The position numbers and the translations under genes were made by a program. Positions 41,676 through 50,185 of a stretch of 64,000 nt of DNA are shown piece after piece. The first letter of the stretch is position 1. Each line of letters starts with the position of its first letter. The DNA comes from Leifsonia sp. fls2-241-R2A-40a (GTDB lineage: Bacteria > Actinomycetota > Actinomycetes > Actinomycetales > Microbacteriaceae). Under the pieces are notes generated by a model that was not told the DNA's origin, ran no database searches, and worked only from the letters and a program-made list of their open reading frames with translations. Location: the NCBI RefSeq assembly GCF_030209575.1, contig NZ_JARVRS010000001.1, forward strand, positions 1,054,001 to 1,118,000, written 5' to 3'.

Positions 41676-43040
41676 ATGCGCAGAAGCGACCTTCCCGACG
41701 GCTTCGTCGTCGGAACGGCCACCGCGTCGTACCAGATCGAGGGCGCCACCCGGGAGGACGGGCGGGGTGACAGCATCTGGGACACCTTCGCGCGCGTCCC
41801 CGGCGCGATCGCCGACGGAACCACCGGCGACGTGGCCGACGACCACTATCACCGCTCCGCCGAGGACGTCGCCCTCATGGGCGACCTCGGGTTCGACGCC
41901 TACCGGTTCTCGATCGCGTGGCCGCGCATCCAGGCCGACGGGCGGGGAACGCCGAACAAGGCCGGGATCGACTTCTACCGCCGGCTGGCCGAGTCCCTGC
42001 TCGAGCGCGGCGTGACGCCGTGGGCGACGCTGTACCACTGGGACCTGCCGCAGGCGCTCGAGGACCGCGGCGGATGGCTGGAACGCGACACCGCCCTCCG
42101 CTTCGCCGACTACGCGCACGAGGTGGCCGACCGGCTGGGCGATGTCGTAACCGACTGGATCACGCTGAACGAGCCGTGGTGCTCGGCGTTCCTCGGCTAC
42201 GCCAGCGGCCACCACGCTCCGGGCCGCACCCTCGGCTCGCGCTCCGCGCACGCGGCGCACCACCTGCTCCTCGGCCACGGCCTCGCCCTGGAAGCACTGC
42301 GGGACACCCGCCCGGAGGCCCGCGTCGGCACCACGCTGAACCTGTACTCGGTGCGTCCCGCCGGCGACTCGGAAGGGGATGCGGACGCCGCGCGCCGGAT
42401 CGACGGCCTCAGCAACCGCTTCTTCCTCGACCCTGTGCTGCGCGGCTCGTACCCCGCGGACGTGCTCGACGACCTCGGCGAGACCGAGTGGTTCGCCGAG
42501 AACGCGACCGACGACGACCTGCGCCGCATCTCGGCGCCGATCGATTTCCTCGGCATCAACTACTACAGCCGGCACACCGTGGCATCCGGCTCCGTTCCCG
42601 GGCCGGACGCTCCGGCCAGTGCCTACCCCGGCAGCGAGCACGTCCGGTTCATCCAGACCGGTGCGCCGGTCACACAGATGGGCTGGGAGATCCACCCCGA
42701 CGGGATGGTCGACGTGCTCCGCCAGGCGCACGAACTCGCGCCCGACCTCCCGCTGTACATCACCGAGAACGGCGCCGCCTACCCCGACCGGGTGGATGCG
42801 GACGGCGAGATCGACGACCCGGCGCGCGTGGACTACCTGCAGGCGCATTTCGAGGCGGCGCGCGATGCCGTCGACGCGGGCCTGCCGCTGCAGGGCTACT
42901 TCATCTGGTCGCTCATGGACAACTGGGAGTGGGCCTGGGGCTACTCCCGCCGGTTCGGCATCGTCCACGTCGACTACGACACGCAGAAGCGCACGCCCAA
43001 GCGCAGTGCGCGCTGGGTCGCGGACTTCCTCCGCAGCTGA
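41676..43040 (+). CDS. Glycoside hydrolase family 1 beta-glucosidase
   Basis: A 454-residue retaining beta-glucosidase. The acid/base is Glu166 in TLNEPW and the nucleophile Glu364 in YITENG. The GH1 start FVVGTATASYQIEGA and the substrate tryptophans in WSLMDNWEWAWGY are in place, and RTPKRSARW gives the usual end. There is no signal peptide, so it is cytosolic and acts on imported glucosides. ATG 41676 is eight bases after AAGGAG; a GTG six bases earlier is the less likely start. Last gene of the VOC-AKR-tautomerase-GH1 operon, divergent from an importer and ROK regulator. Confidence 0.97.
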   Translation: MRRSDLPDGFVVGTATASYQIEGATREDGRGDSIWDTFARVPGAIADGTTGDVADDHYHRSAEDVALMGDLGFDAYRFSIAWPRIQADGRGTPNKAGIDFYRRLAESLLERGVTPWATLYHWDLPQALEDRGGWLERDTALRFADYAHEVADRLGDVVTDWITLNEPWCSAFLGYASGHHAPGRTLGSRSAHAAHHLLLGHGLALEALRDTRPEARVGTTLNLYSVRPAGDSEGDADAARRIDGLSNRFFLDPVLRGSYPADVLDDLGETEWFAENATDDDLRRISAPIDFLGINYYSRHTVASGSVPGPDAPASAYPGSEHVRFIQTGAPVTQMGWEIHPDGMVDVLRQAHELAPDLPLYITENGAAYPDRVDADGEIDDPARVDYLQAHFEAARDAVDAGLPLQGYFIWSLMDNWEWAWGYSRRFGIVHVDYDTQKRTPKRSARWVADFLRS

Positions 43041-43064
43041 GCCGCACGCCGACGCGTGCGCGGG

Positions 43065-43322
43065 TCAGCTCTGGCCGCGCCCGGTTTTCTGCTGCAAGCG
43101 GTCGATGTGCTCGGAGGCCTGGGCCTTCGTGAGGTCGGCGGGGAGCTCCTCGCCGGCCTCGCGTGCGAGGGTGTCGAGGTAACTGCGCTGGGAGGCGGTC
43201 ATCGGCTCGTCGCCGGTGACCCACTCGGACGGGTCCTTGCTCGCCGGGTTGGCGTCGTCTCCGCCGCGCGCCCCCAGTACGTCGTCGCCGGATCCGTTCG
43301 AGGTGTCGCTGGTGTCGGTCAT
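43065..43322 (-). CDS. DUF3072 domain protein
   Basis: An 85-residue actinobacterial protein. The C-terminal part PMTASQRSYLDTLAREAGEELPADLTKAQASEHIDRLQ matches the DUF3072 pattern of two short helices around a SYLxTL motif. The N-terminal 40 residues are Asp/Ser/Gly-rich and probably disordered. The function is unknown; I recall such proteins in stress-related contexts only loosely. It converges on the GH1 gene. Confidence 0.88.
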   Translation of the reverse strand: MTDTSDTSNGSGDDVLGARGGDDANPASKDPSEWVTGDEPMTASQRSYLDTLAREAGEELPADLTKAQASEHIDRLQQKTGRGQS

Positions 43323-43447
43323 GACGGGCACAGTACGCCGAGCGGCCGACAGTGTCAGGGCGTCCCTGCGTCATTGCCGACGGGGCAGCGGAGGGCGTAG
43401 CGTGCCGCGCAGAACGGCTCGCCGACGAGCCGGGAAAGCAGGCACCG

Positions 43448-43648
43448 ATGTTGGTCACGGGCTCCTCGCAGAGCGATTTCGCCGCGGCACTCCAGGACGC
43501 TATGGGACAGCAGCCGGCCAACGGCGACATCCCGCGACGCTACGAGATCGTGCGGGCGTGGGTCGACGTCGGCGGCATCGCCGGCACCTGGTTCCGCTGC
43601 GACGTCGCGGTAACCGGGCCGGACGTCCCGGGCGATGACCAGGGCTGA
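43448..43648 (+). CDS. Small hypothetical protein, 66 residues
   Basis: A short protein with no named family. It starts MLVTGSSQSDFAAALQDAMGQQ and contains a strand-like RYEIVRAWVDVGGIAGTWFRCDVAVTGP, which looks like a small dodecin- or swivelling-type beta unit but is not diagnostic. The ATG follows GGGAAAGCAGGC. It converges on the DUF302-like gene, with stops 12 bases apart. Confidence 0.6.
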   Translation: MLVTGSSQSDFAAALQDAMGQQPANGDIPRRYEIVRAWVDVGGIAGTWFRCDVAVTGPDVPGDDQG

Positions 43649-43659
43649 GCCGCCGCGGG

Positions 43660-44190
43660 TCAGCGCCGAAGCACGCTCGGACGCGGAAGGTCGAGCTCTT
43701 CGAGCAGGTCGCCGAGCATCCGGTCGAGTTCGAAGCCTGCCTGGGTGATCTTGTTGTTGCCGAAACTGCCGAGCCGGCTGCTCGGCTGGTCGACGCTGAG
43801 CACGGTGCCGCCGGCCTTCGTCGCGTGCAGTTCAACGCGCAGCGGGGTATAGAGCAGCGCGCCCGGGTCGTGGCGGAACATCCGCGCCGCGGTCGCGTAG
43901 TCGCCGATCAGGTAGACGGCGCTCGGGATGTCGGCGCCGCCCACGCGCATGACCGGGGTCGGGTGGTCGGTCCAGAACCGGATGAAGCGGTGGATGCCCG
44001 GGCCGCCCGTCTCCAGCGACAGCCTCCGCCAGTCGGCGCCGGAGGACAGCAGTTCGCGGAGGTGGGCGACGTCGAGCGGGGGGACCTCCGCCTCGAACGC
44101 GCGACGCAGCGTGCCGAACGTAACCGCCGCCTCCAGTTCGATGCGGTTCACCGACACGGGGATGACGCGCTCAGTCGCGGGAAGGGCCAT
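43660..44190 (-). CDS. DUF302-like protein
   Basis: A 176-residue soluble protein. The second half PGALLYTPLRVELHATKAGGTVLSVDQPSSRLGSF resembles DUF302 (a TT1751-like fold), where homologues read LYxPLRVxxYxxxDGxTxxSYDxPS. The first half, with RRAFEAEVPPLDVAHLRELL, supplies the other helices. No enzymatic role is known. ATG 44190 is the first start in the frame. The upstream neighbour on the same strand (44247) ends 56 bases before this start. Confidence 0.7.
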   Translation of the reverse strand: MALPATERVIPVSVNRIELEAAVTFGTLRRAFEAEVPPLDVAHLRELLSSGADWRRLSLETGGPGIHRFIRFWTDHPTPVMRVGGADIPSAVYLIGDYATAARMFRHDPGALLYTPLRVELHATKAGGTVLSVDQPSSRLGSFGNNKITQAGFELDRMLGDLLEELDLPRPSVLRR

Positions 44191-44246
44191 CCGCCCATTC
44201 TCGCCCCACGGCGACCGCGCAGAGTCCGCGCGAGGTCAGCCCTCCG

Positions 44247-44522
44247 TCAGCCCAGTCCGGTGACGCCCCGCTTCCGCGGCACCTGCGGCAGCTGGGCGGC
44301 GGAGCCGTCCGCGCCCAGCCGGGCGACGTATGCCCGCTCGCGCTCGAGCGTGTCGGTCTCGACGGTTCCGTAGCGGGCCGGGTCGGGGCGGTCCGCGTCC
44401 TGCTCGACCGTCAGCAGGCCGTCCGGGTCCTTCGGGTCGCGGATCCCGGTCAGCCGCGCATCCAAGGTCGACTTGTCCTCGTCGTGACCGCGCCGCTCCG
44501 CGTCACCGCTCGTCGCATCCAT
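44247..44522 (-). CDS. Hypothetical protein, about 91 residues
   Basis: A polar, charged protein beginning MDATSGDAERRGHDEDK with a DxDxRLTGIRDPKDPDGLLTVEQD stretch and no membrane segment. I do not recognise it. The start is uncertain: ATGs at 44522 and 44534 share the frame, neither with a strong ribosome site. Codon bias is in keeping with a real gene. It lies between a methyltransferase gene (same strand, upstream) and the DUF302-like gene. Confidence 0.55.
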   Translation of the reverse strand: MDATSGDAERRGHDEDKSTLDARLTGIRDPKDPDGLLTVEQDADRPDPARYGTVETDTLERERAYVARLGADGSAAQLPQVPRKRGVTGLG

Positions 44523-44562
44523 GCACACCACCATCGGCGCGTCCGGGAGGCGGAGCAAGGGG

Positions 44563-45393
44563 TCAGGCGGGTTTCGTCGCCCGCAGCGTGAAGCTGAGCG
44601 GCGCGACCCCGTCGAGCGCTCCCAGCGCGAACTCGCCGTCGGGCCGGGCGACCATCTGGCCGGGCAGCGCCTCCCACGGCACGCTGTCGTGCTCCTGCAG
44701 GAGGTCGATCCGGAGTCCCGCCTCGATCAGGGCCGTGACGATCTCGCCGAGGGAGTGGTTCCACTCGTACGTGCGCGTCGCCGTGATCGGCCGGTCGGTC
44801 TCCACGTACGTGGCGTCCGAATCCCATTCGATCGGCTCGGTCTGCTCGAAATACGGGAACCGCAGATGCAGGTCGTCGTCGATCCGCTCATCCATGGTCC
44901 AGAGGATGGGGTGGCCCTCGCGAAGGAACAGCGAGCCGCCCGGTGCCAGCAGGGCTGCGACGACGGCGGCCCAGGGCTGGATGCGCGGGAGCCAGCACAG
45001 CGCACCCACGCCGGTGTAGACGAGGTCGAACGAGCCGGGTTCGAGCACGGATGCGGCGTCGTACACGTCCGACACGACGAAGTCGACGTCGTCTTCGGTG
45101 TCGGCGACGAGCCGGCGCGCCTCCGCGATCGACACCTCCGAGAAGTCGAGACCCGTCACGCGCGCTCCGAGACGCGCGAGGGAGAGCGTGTCGGTGCCGA
45201 TGTGGCACTGCAGGTGGGCGACGCGCAGTCCCTCGACCGAGCCGAGTCGTGGCAGGTCGAAGCGCACGACCTCGGAGAGCGCCTCACGGTCGTCGATGTA
45301 CTGCGACACCCGGTAGCCGTGCGGTCCACGGTCGGCGTGCGCGGAGGCACGGTCGTCCCAGTTGGCGCGGTTCGCGTCGGTGTAGTCGGACAT
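44563..45393 (-). CDS. Class I SAM-dependent methyltransferase
   Basis: A 276-residue methyltransferase. Motif I is degenerate, VAHLQCHIGTDTLSLARLGARVTGLDFSE, with the acidic end of strand beta-2 in GLDFS. Post-motif I is DVDFVVSDVYDA; motif III is LLAPGGSLFLREGHP. The opening NRANWDDRASAHADRG is typical of a common actinobacterial family annotated simply as class I methyltransferase. The methyl acceptor is unknown. It is followed by a small hypothetical gene on the same strand. Confidence 0.9.
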   Translation of the reverse strand: MSDYTDANRANWDDRASAHADRGPHGYRVSQYIDDREALSEVVRFDLPRLGSVEGLRVAHLQCHIGTDTLSLARLGARVTGLDFSEVSIAEARRLVADTEDDVDFVVSDVYDAASVLEPGSFDLVYTGVGALCWLPRIQPWAAVVAALLAPGGSLFLREGHPILWTMDERIDDDLHLRFPYFEQTEPIEWDSDATYVETDRPITATRTYEWNHSLGEIVTALIEAGLRIDLLQEHDSVPWEALPGQMVARPDGEFALGALDGVAPLSFTLRATKPA

Positions 45394-45544
45394 GGCTGCC
45401 GCCTTCCGCCCGGCCGGCGCCGAGCCTGTCAGCCTAGCGCAGCGCCCGTTTCGTCCGGCCCATTGCAGCTGTAACCGCAGCCGCGGGAACCGCGCCGCAG
45501 GCTGGCCTCGGCACTACCTCGCGGAACTGGGTGTAGTAACAGCA

Positions 45545-45575
45545 CAGCCCCCCGGACAAGATATCCAGGGGGCTG
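45545..45575 (-). terminator. Hairpin after the 45614 gene
   Basis: CAGCCCCC (45545-45552) pairs with GGGGGCTG (45568-45575), and GG/CC pairs continue after one mismatch. It lies downstream of the minus-strand gene that stops at 45614. Confidence 0.55.
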
Positions 45576-45613
45576 CGACCGTGGCCTTCATTCTGGTGAA
45601 GACTCGCAAACCT

Positions 45614-45904
45614 CTACACGACGTGAGTTACCAGAAGAGCCGTGTAGATCATCCAGCATCCGGCAGCGACGTAGCCGCCCGTGCTCTGCACAGGCTGCCC
45701 CTTGCGCCCGTAGTGGATCGCGAACACTACGAAGAACGCGGAGAGGGTCCCGAAAGTAATCACGTTCAGCGCGTCCGCCACCTCGGCATGACGCGTGAGT
45801 TGCAGAATCACCTGGGCCGCGATACTCGCCAGAACGACTCCGAGCAGAGCCCACATGAGAAGGACCAGTAGGGGCCGCTTGAATGCGCGAGAAGTCGTAG
45901 TCAT
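45614..45904 (-). CDS. Small membrane protein; frame stays open upstream with bacteriocin-like peptide
   Basis: A 96-residue protein with three predicted helices (about 10-33, 41-60, 74-94), beginning MTTTSRAFKRPLLVLLMW. ATG 45904 has a very good GAAGGAAC ribosome site. The same frame, however, stays open to ATG 46171, adding 89 residues that include a Gly/Ala-rich hydrophobic stretch bracketed by two cysteines (Asp-Cys-Ile-Ile to Lys-Ala-Cys-Leu). That part looks like a small exported hydrophobic peptide. Either the product is 185 residues long, or the 96-residue protein is the gene. Base composition is less G/C-rich than its neighbours. No family recognised. Confidence 0.6.
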   Translation of the reverse strand: MTTTSRAFKRPLLVLLMWALLGVVLASIAAQVILQLTRHAEVADALNVITFGTLSAFFVVFAIHYGRKGQPVQSTGGYVAAGCWMIYTALLVTHVV

Positions 45905-46228
45905 CTCATTTGTTCCTTCGGCGAGGCACGCCTTGATGCCCCAGATAGAAGAGGCTGTTGCCCAGACTCCGACGCCCGTTGAGGTCGAGACCAATCCTGC
46001 ACCTGTTCCTGCGATGGCAATGATGCAGTCCAGGCTGGCACGGGCCGGATTACCGGGCTGTCCATTGAGGGTCAGGTAGTACGCGGTCGTAGTCCACTTC
46101 TTAAGGGGCTGCTGCCCTCTCACCCACTCAGACGCAGTCCACCCTCGGTCGTGACGCGGAGCCGCGAACATTTTCCGCGGCCGCTGGGTGCTGTGCTCCT
46201 CAGCGGCGAATCAGTGCCAGAAGGGAGT

Positions 46229-47215
46229 TCAAATCGCAGAGCCGGCGTCAGTGGCTTCGAGTTCCCGGGTCCCCGCCCGCACGCGGGCGGAAGGAAGGTC
46301 GGCCGGCTCGCCGCGGTCGGCGCGCACCAGGGCGATTCCGCCCAGGATGAGCAGGCCGCCGAGAAGCTGGAGCACGGTCAGCCGCTCGCCGAGCAGCAGC
46401 CACGCGTAGATGGTCGCCGCCACGACCTCGAGGAGCCCGGTGAACGAGGCAAGACGGGATCCGAGCAGTTCGGTCGCGGTGATGCTCGCGGCGTAGGCGA
46501 TCGCGGTCGCGAACACGCCGACGATAACGAGGGGGACCCACCATGCCGTCGCCTGACCGAACAGAGGGACATCGGCGAAGCTGACGGTGACCGGGAGGAG
46601 CCCGGTGGCGCCTACCGCGCCGAGCGCAAGCGCTCCGAGCAGCAGTCCGCCGGCGGCCAGCGCGACCGGTGGCAGCCCGTCGCTCGGACGCGCGGCGATC
46701 AGGTAGAAGGCGGCGCAGCCCACCATCGCCAGCACCGCGAGCAGCAGCCCGAGGGGATCGAGCCCGCCACCGCCGTCCGGCGACACGACGAGCACGAGAC
46801 CGCCGACCGCCACCGCGGACCCGATCAGCACCACCGCACGCGGAGCCCGCCGGCTGAGCACCCACGCCACGACGACGAGGAGCACCGGCGCCAGGTACTC
46901 GACGAGGATGCCGGTGCTGACCGGGATGCGCTGGATCGCCGCGAAGTACAGCACCTGCGTGCCGGCCACTCCGATCAGCGCCATCCCGAGCACGCGCCAG
47001 CGTCCACGCCAGACGGCCGACCAGCGACCGCGGAGCGCGACGAGCGCGAACGGCAGCAGCACGACCCCGCCGATGAATGCGCGTGCGGTGACCGCCGCGG
47101 TGGGCGACCATCCACTCTCCAGCAGCGGCTTGATGAACGCTCCGGACATCCCGAACGTCGCGGCGGACAGCACCGCGATGAGAAGGCCGAGCGTGGTCGG
47201 GTGCCGGTGCGTCAT
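46229..47215 (-). CDS. EamA/DMT-family metabolite exporter, copy 1
   Basis: A 328-residue membrane protein with ten predicted helices in two EamA repeats. The first repeat has SAATFGMSGAFIKPLLESGWSP and GVAGTQVLYFAAIQ; the second has ASFTGLLEVVAATIYAWLLLGERL, the classical second EamA signature. Proteins of this RhtA/YdcZ-like class export amino acids or small metabolites. The start ATG 47215 is chosen over an upstream open frame. It is divergent from the CGNR regulator gene and clearly a paralogue of 47876-48844. Confidence 0.93.
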   Translation of the reverse strand: MTHRHPTTLGLLIAVLSAATFGMSGAFIKPLLESGWSPTAAVTARAFIGGVVLLPFALVALRGRWSAVWRGRWRVLGMALIGVAGTQVLYFAAIQRIPVSTGILVEYLAPVLLVVVAWVLSRRAPRAVVLIGSAVAVGGLVLVVSPDGGGGLDPLGLLLAVLAMVGCAAFYLIAARPSDGLPPVALAAGGLLLGALALGAVGATGLLPVTVSFADVPLFGQATAWWVPLVIVGVFATAIAYAASITATELLGSRLASFTGLLEVVAATIYAWLLLGERLTVLQLLGGLLILGGIALVRADRGEPADLPSARVRAGTRELEATDAGSAI

Positions 47216-47284
47216 GGGGTCACCTGTCAGGGTTGAGAGGGATGATGGTCCTGACGCTAGCCCCGTCGCGAGTAAGGAGTCAAC

Positions 47285-47839
47285 TTGCATTTTGCCCCTG
47301 ACACGGTGGATGCGCTGGAGTTCGCCGTCGCTCTGTGCGACACCGACCCGGGCGCCTCCCGTAGCGGCGACGACGAGCTCGCGACGACCGCTCAGCTGGC
47401 GCAGCTTCTCGCGGAGAACCGCTACTCCGGCCGCGTCGACGGCGACGAGGCCGAGCTGCGCGACGTGCGGGCGACCCGCGAGCGCGTGCGCCTCACCTGG
47501 GCGCTGGACCGCGACGCCGCCGCCCTCGAAGTGAACGCCATGCTCGCCGAAGCCCACGCCCTCCCCTACCTCATACGTCACGACGGCTTCGACTGGCACC
47601 TCCACGCCACGTCCCTGGACGCGCCGCTCGCCGAACGCATCCGCGTCGAGATCGCCCTCGCCCTCGTCGACGTGATCCGCTCCGACCAGCTGGACCGCCT
47701 CCAGGTCTGCGCCGCCGACGACTGCACGGGCCTCGTCCTCGACCTCTCCCGTAACGGCTCGAAGCGCTTCTGCAGCGTCCGCTGCGGCAACCGGATGAAC
47801 ATGATCGCGTTCCGCGCGCGGAAGGAGCAGGCGGGGTAG
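47285..47839 (+). CDS. CGNR zinc-finger transcription factor
   Basis: A 184-residue regulator. The N-terminal 130 residues are a variable helical ligand-binding region; the C-terminal zinc finger contains CAADDC, then DLSRNGSKRFCSVRCGNRMN, which gives four cysteines and the CGNR tetrapeptide that names the family. It starts at TTG 47285, supported by a perfect AAGGAG eight bases earlier. It probably regulates one or both flanking EamA exporter genes, as many CGNR genes lie beside a transporter. Confidence 0.93.
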   Translation: MHFAPDTVDALEFAVALCDTDPGASRSGDDELATTAQLAQLLAENRYSGRVDGDEAELRDVRATRERVRLTWALDRDAAALEVNAMLAEAHALPYLIRHDGFDWHLHATSLDAPLAERIRVEIALALVDVIRSDQLDRLQVCAADDCTGLVLDLSRNGSKRFCSVRCGNRMNMIAFRARKEQAG

Positions 47840-47875
47840 CGCCGACCTGGACGAGTCGATCGACTCGGCCGGCGG

Positions 47876-48844
47876 TCAGGCGTTCAGCGACTTCCTGGAC
47901 GAATCGGGCTGACTCGTGCCGCTCGGCTGACGGGCGACCGCCACCCCGTCCATCCGCACGAGCACCAGCCCCGCGAGGATGCACGCCCCGCCGATGAACT
48001 GCAGCGGTCCCGGCCGCTCTCCGAGCAGCACCCAGGCGAGACCCGCCGCGAACACCACCTCGGTCAGCCCGGCGAAGGACGCCAGCCGCGATCCGAGCCG
48101 CCGTGAGCCCGCGAGGCTCAACGAGTACGCCAGTGCGGTCGCGACGACGGCCACGATCCCCATCGGCATCCACCACGGCAGCGTCGCCCCGCCCAGCATC
48201 ACGGGCTGTGCGGACGCGGTGAGCGGCAGCAGCCCGGTGACGCCCACGGCGACCGTGGCCACGGCCCCGACCAGCAGCCCGCCGCCGACCAGAGCGAGCG
48301 GCGGCAGCCCCGGCGTGGGCACGGCGGAGATCAGGTAGTACCCGGCCAGGCAGACGGCCGCCGCCAGCGCGAGTGCGACGCCCGCCGCATCCCTCGCGCC
48401 GCCGGAGTCGAAGGGGTCGACGACGAGCACCACGCCGATGACGCTCGCAACCGCGCCCGCGGCCACGACGAACCGCACCGGGGTTCCCCGGAGCCAGCCC
48501 AGCACCACGATCAGCACCGGGGCGGAGTACTGGATGAGCAGCGCGACGGCGACGGGAAGCCGCTGGACCGCCGCGAAGTAGAGCACCTGCGTTCCGGCGA
48601 CCGCGATCAGGCCGTAGCCGAGCACGAGACGCCAGTAGCGCAGCAGCGGGCGCAGGTCACCGCGCAATGCGATCAGCGCGGGCCCGGCGAGGATCAGCCC
48701 GCCCAGCGCGACCCGGACGGCCACTGCCGCGGCGGGCGACCAGCCCGCGTCCAGCAGGGGCTTCAGCAGGATGCTGCTCGTGCTGAACGACAGCTGCGCG
48801 GCGAGCATCACCACCAGCCCGAGACCGAGACCCCGGCGACTCAC
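47876..48844 (-). CDS. EamA/DMT-family metabolite exporter, copy 2
   Basis: A 322-residue paralogue of the exporter at 46229-47215, with ten helices. Matching landmarks are SSILLKPLLDAGWSPAAAVAVR, IAVAGTQVLYFAAVQRLP, and GSRLASFAGLTEVVFAAGLAWVLLGERP. The two proteins share many identical blocks, so they arose by duplication around the CGNR regulator. ATG 48844. It is followed upstream on the same strand by the LLM oxygenase gene, which ends 12 bases before this start, so the three genes 51508 to 47876 may form one operon. Confidence 0.93.
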   Translation of the reverse strand: MSRRGLGLGLVVMLAAQLSFSTSSILLKPLLDAGWSPAAAVAVRVALGGLILAGPALIALRGDLRPLLRYWRLVLGYGLIAVAGTQVLYFAAVQRLPVAVALLIQYSAPVLIVVLGWLRGTPVRFVVAAGAVASVIGVVLVVDPFDSGGARDAAGVALALAAAVCLAGYYLISAVPTPGLPPLALVGGGLLVGAVATVAVGVTGLLPLTASAQPVMLGGATLPWWMPMGIVAVVATALAYSLSLAGSRRLGSRLASFAGLTEVVFAAGLAWVLLGERPGPLQFIGGACILAGLVLVRMDGVAVARQPSGTSQPDSSRKSLNA

Positions 48845-48856
48845 CGGCTCACCGCG

Positions 48857-50176
48857 TCAGAAGTCGGACAGGTTCGCGCGGATGCCCCCGTCGCCGAACT
48901 CGGTGCGCAGGATCCCGCGGCGCCGCAGCACCGGGACGAGTTCGTCGAGGTAGCGGTGCAGGGTGACCGGGTGCAGGTCTCCCGAGAAGATGAAACCGTC
49001 GTTGTCGGCCTCCTCCCCCAGCTCCTCGATGAAATCGGCGATCTGCTCGGCCGTGCCGACGAACCCCGCCCGCTCGGTGATCAGGCCCTTGACGGCCTTC
49101 GGGGCGATCAGCTCGCGGAGGGTGACGCCCTCGCGGACGCCCTGCTTGCCGAAGAGGCCCTTGATGCTGCCCTGCGACACGTGGTCACCGAACACCGACA
49201 CGTCGAACGGCTCGTCGAGCGAGAGCCTGGTCAAGTCGGTCTCCAGGTCGCTGGACTGGCCGGCCAGCTCCCGGTACAGCTCCTCATCGGTGGGATGCTT
49301 CGACGCCTCCACCACCCGGCGCGCCTCTTCGTCGCTCGCGACGACCTCGGGCTTGAACACGAACAGGACCTTGATGGAGTCCGGGTGCCGGCCGGCAGCG
49401 ACCGCCGCCGCACGGACCTTCGCGCGGTAGTCGCGGATGCTCTGCGCATCCAGCGGGGCGAGGGCCAGCTGAACGTCCGAGTGCGTCCCGGCGAAGGCGA
49501 TCCCGCGCGGAGACCCGCCCGGCGACACGATGGCGGGGTCGCCGTCGGTGAACGGCACCGCATTGAGCGGACCGGCCACCCGGAAGTACTCGCCCTCGTG
49601 CTGGAACGGCCGGATCTTCGAGCCGTCGGCGAAGTGGCGCGTCGCGGCGTCCAGCACGAGCGCGTCGTCATCCCAGCTGTGCCACAGCCGGCGGATGACC
49701 GTCAGCCACTCCTCGGCGCGGTCGTAGGCGGCGTCGTGCGAAAGCGCCGGGAGGCCGAGGTGACGGGCGCTGCCGACGTCCGTGACCACGTTCACCCCGA
49801 AGCGGTGCCCGCTCAGGTGGTGCAGGCTCGCGAACTGCCGCGCGGCGACATACGGAGGGTAAGCGCCCGCGTTGATCGTCGGGGCGACCCCCAGGTGCCG
49901 GGTCGCATCCAGCAGGTAGGGCGACAGGATCAGCGGATCGTGCTTCGGTCCGCCGTACGCTTCGCGGACGCGCAGGTCGACGGTGTCCGGGAAGCCGAGC
50001 GAGAGCGCGTCCTCGATGATGACGAGGTCCAGGCCCGCCTGCTCCAGCTCCCGGGCGGACTGCTGGTAGATGTCGGGCCGCTTCCAGTCGTAGCCCCACT
50101 CCCAGTAGGGGCGTCCCCAGCCCTGCGGCCCGAAGCCGCGGCTGAAGAACCAGCCGAAGTGCTGCAGTCGTGCCAT
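48857..50176 (-). CDS. LLM-class FMN-dependent monooxygenase (NtaA/SnaA/DszA group)
   Basis: A 439-residue flavin-dependent oxygenase. Features of the NtaA/DszA branch of the bacterial luciferase-like superfamily include GWFFSRGFGPQGWGRPYW at the start, ALSLGFP, GVNVVTDVGSARHLGL, RAEEWLTVIRRLWHSWDDDA, SPGGSPRG and GFVGTAEQIADFIEEL. The partner reductase would supply FMNH2. Members cleave C-S or C-N bonds, for instance in sulfones, EDTA or cysteine derivatives. With an O-acetylhomoserine sulfhydrylase-type gene immediately upstream, a role in scavenging organosulfur is likely. Confidence 0.92.
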   Translation of the reverse strand: MARLQHFGWFFSRGFGPQGWGRPYWEWGYDWKRPDIYQQSARELEQAGLDLVIIEDALSLGFPDTVDLRVREAYGGPKHDPLILSPYLLDATRHLGVAPTINAGAYPPYVAARQFASLHHLSGHRFGVNVVTDVGSARHLGLPALSHDAAYDRAEEWLTVIRRLWHSWDDDALVLDAATRHFADGSKIRPFQHEGEYFRVAGPLNAVPFTDGDPAIVSPGGSPRGIAFAGTHSDVQLALAPLDAQSIRDYRAKVRAAAVAAGRHPDSIKVLFVFKPEVVASDEEARRVVEASKHPTDEELYRELAGQSSDLETDLTRLSLDEPFDVSVFGDHVSQGSIKGLFGKQGVREGVTLRELIAPKAVKGLITERAGFVGTAEQIADFIEELGEEADNDGFIFSGDLHPVTLHRYLDELVPVLRRRGILRTEFGDGGIRANLSDF

Positions 50177-50185
50177 GGTCTCCTC

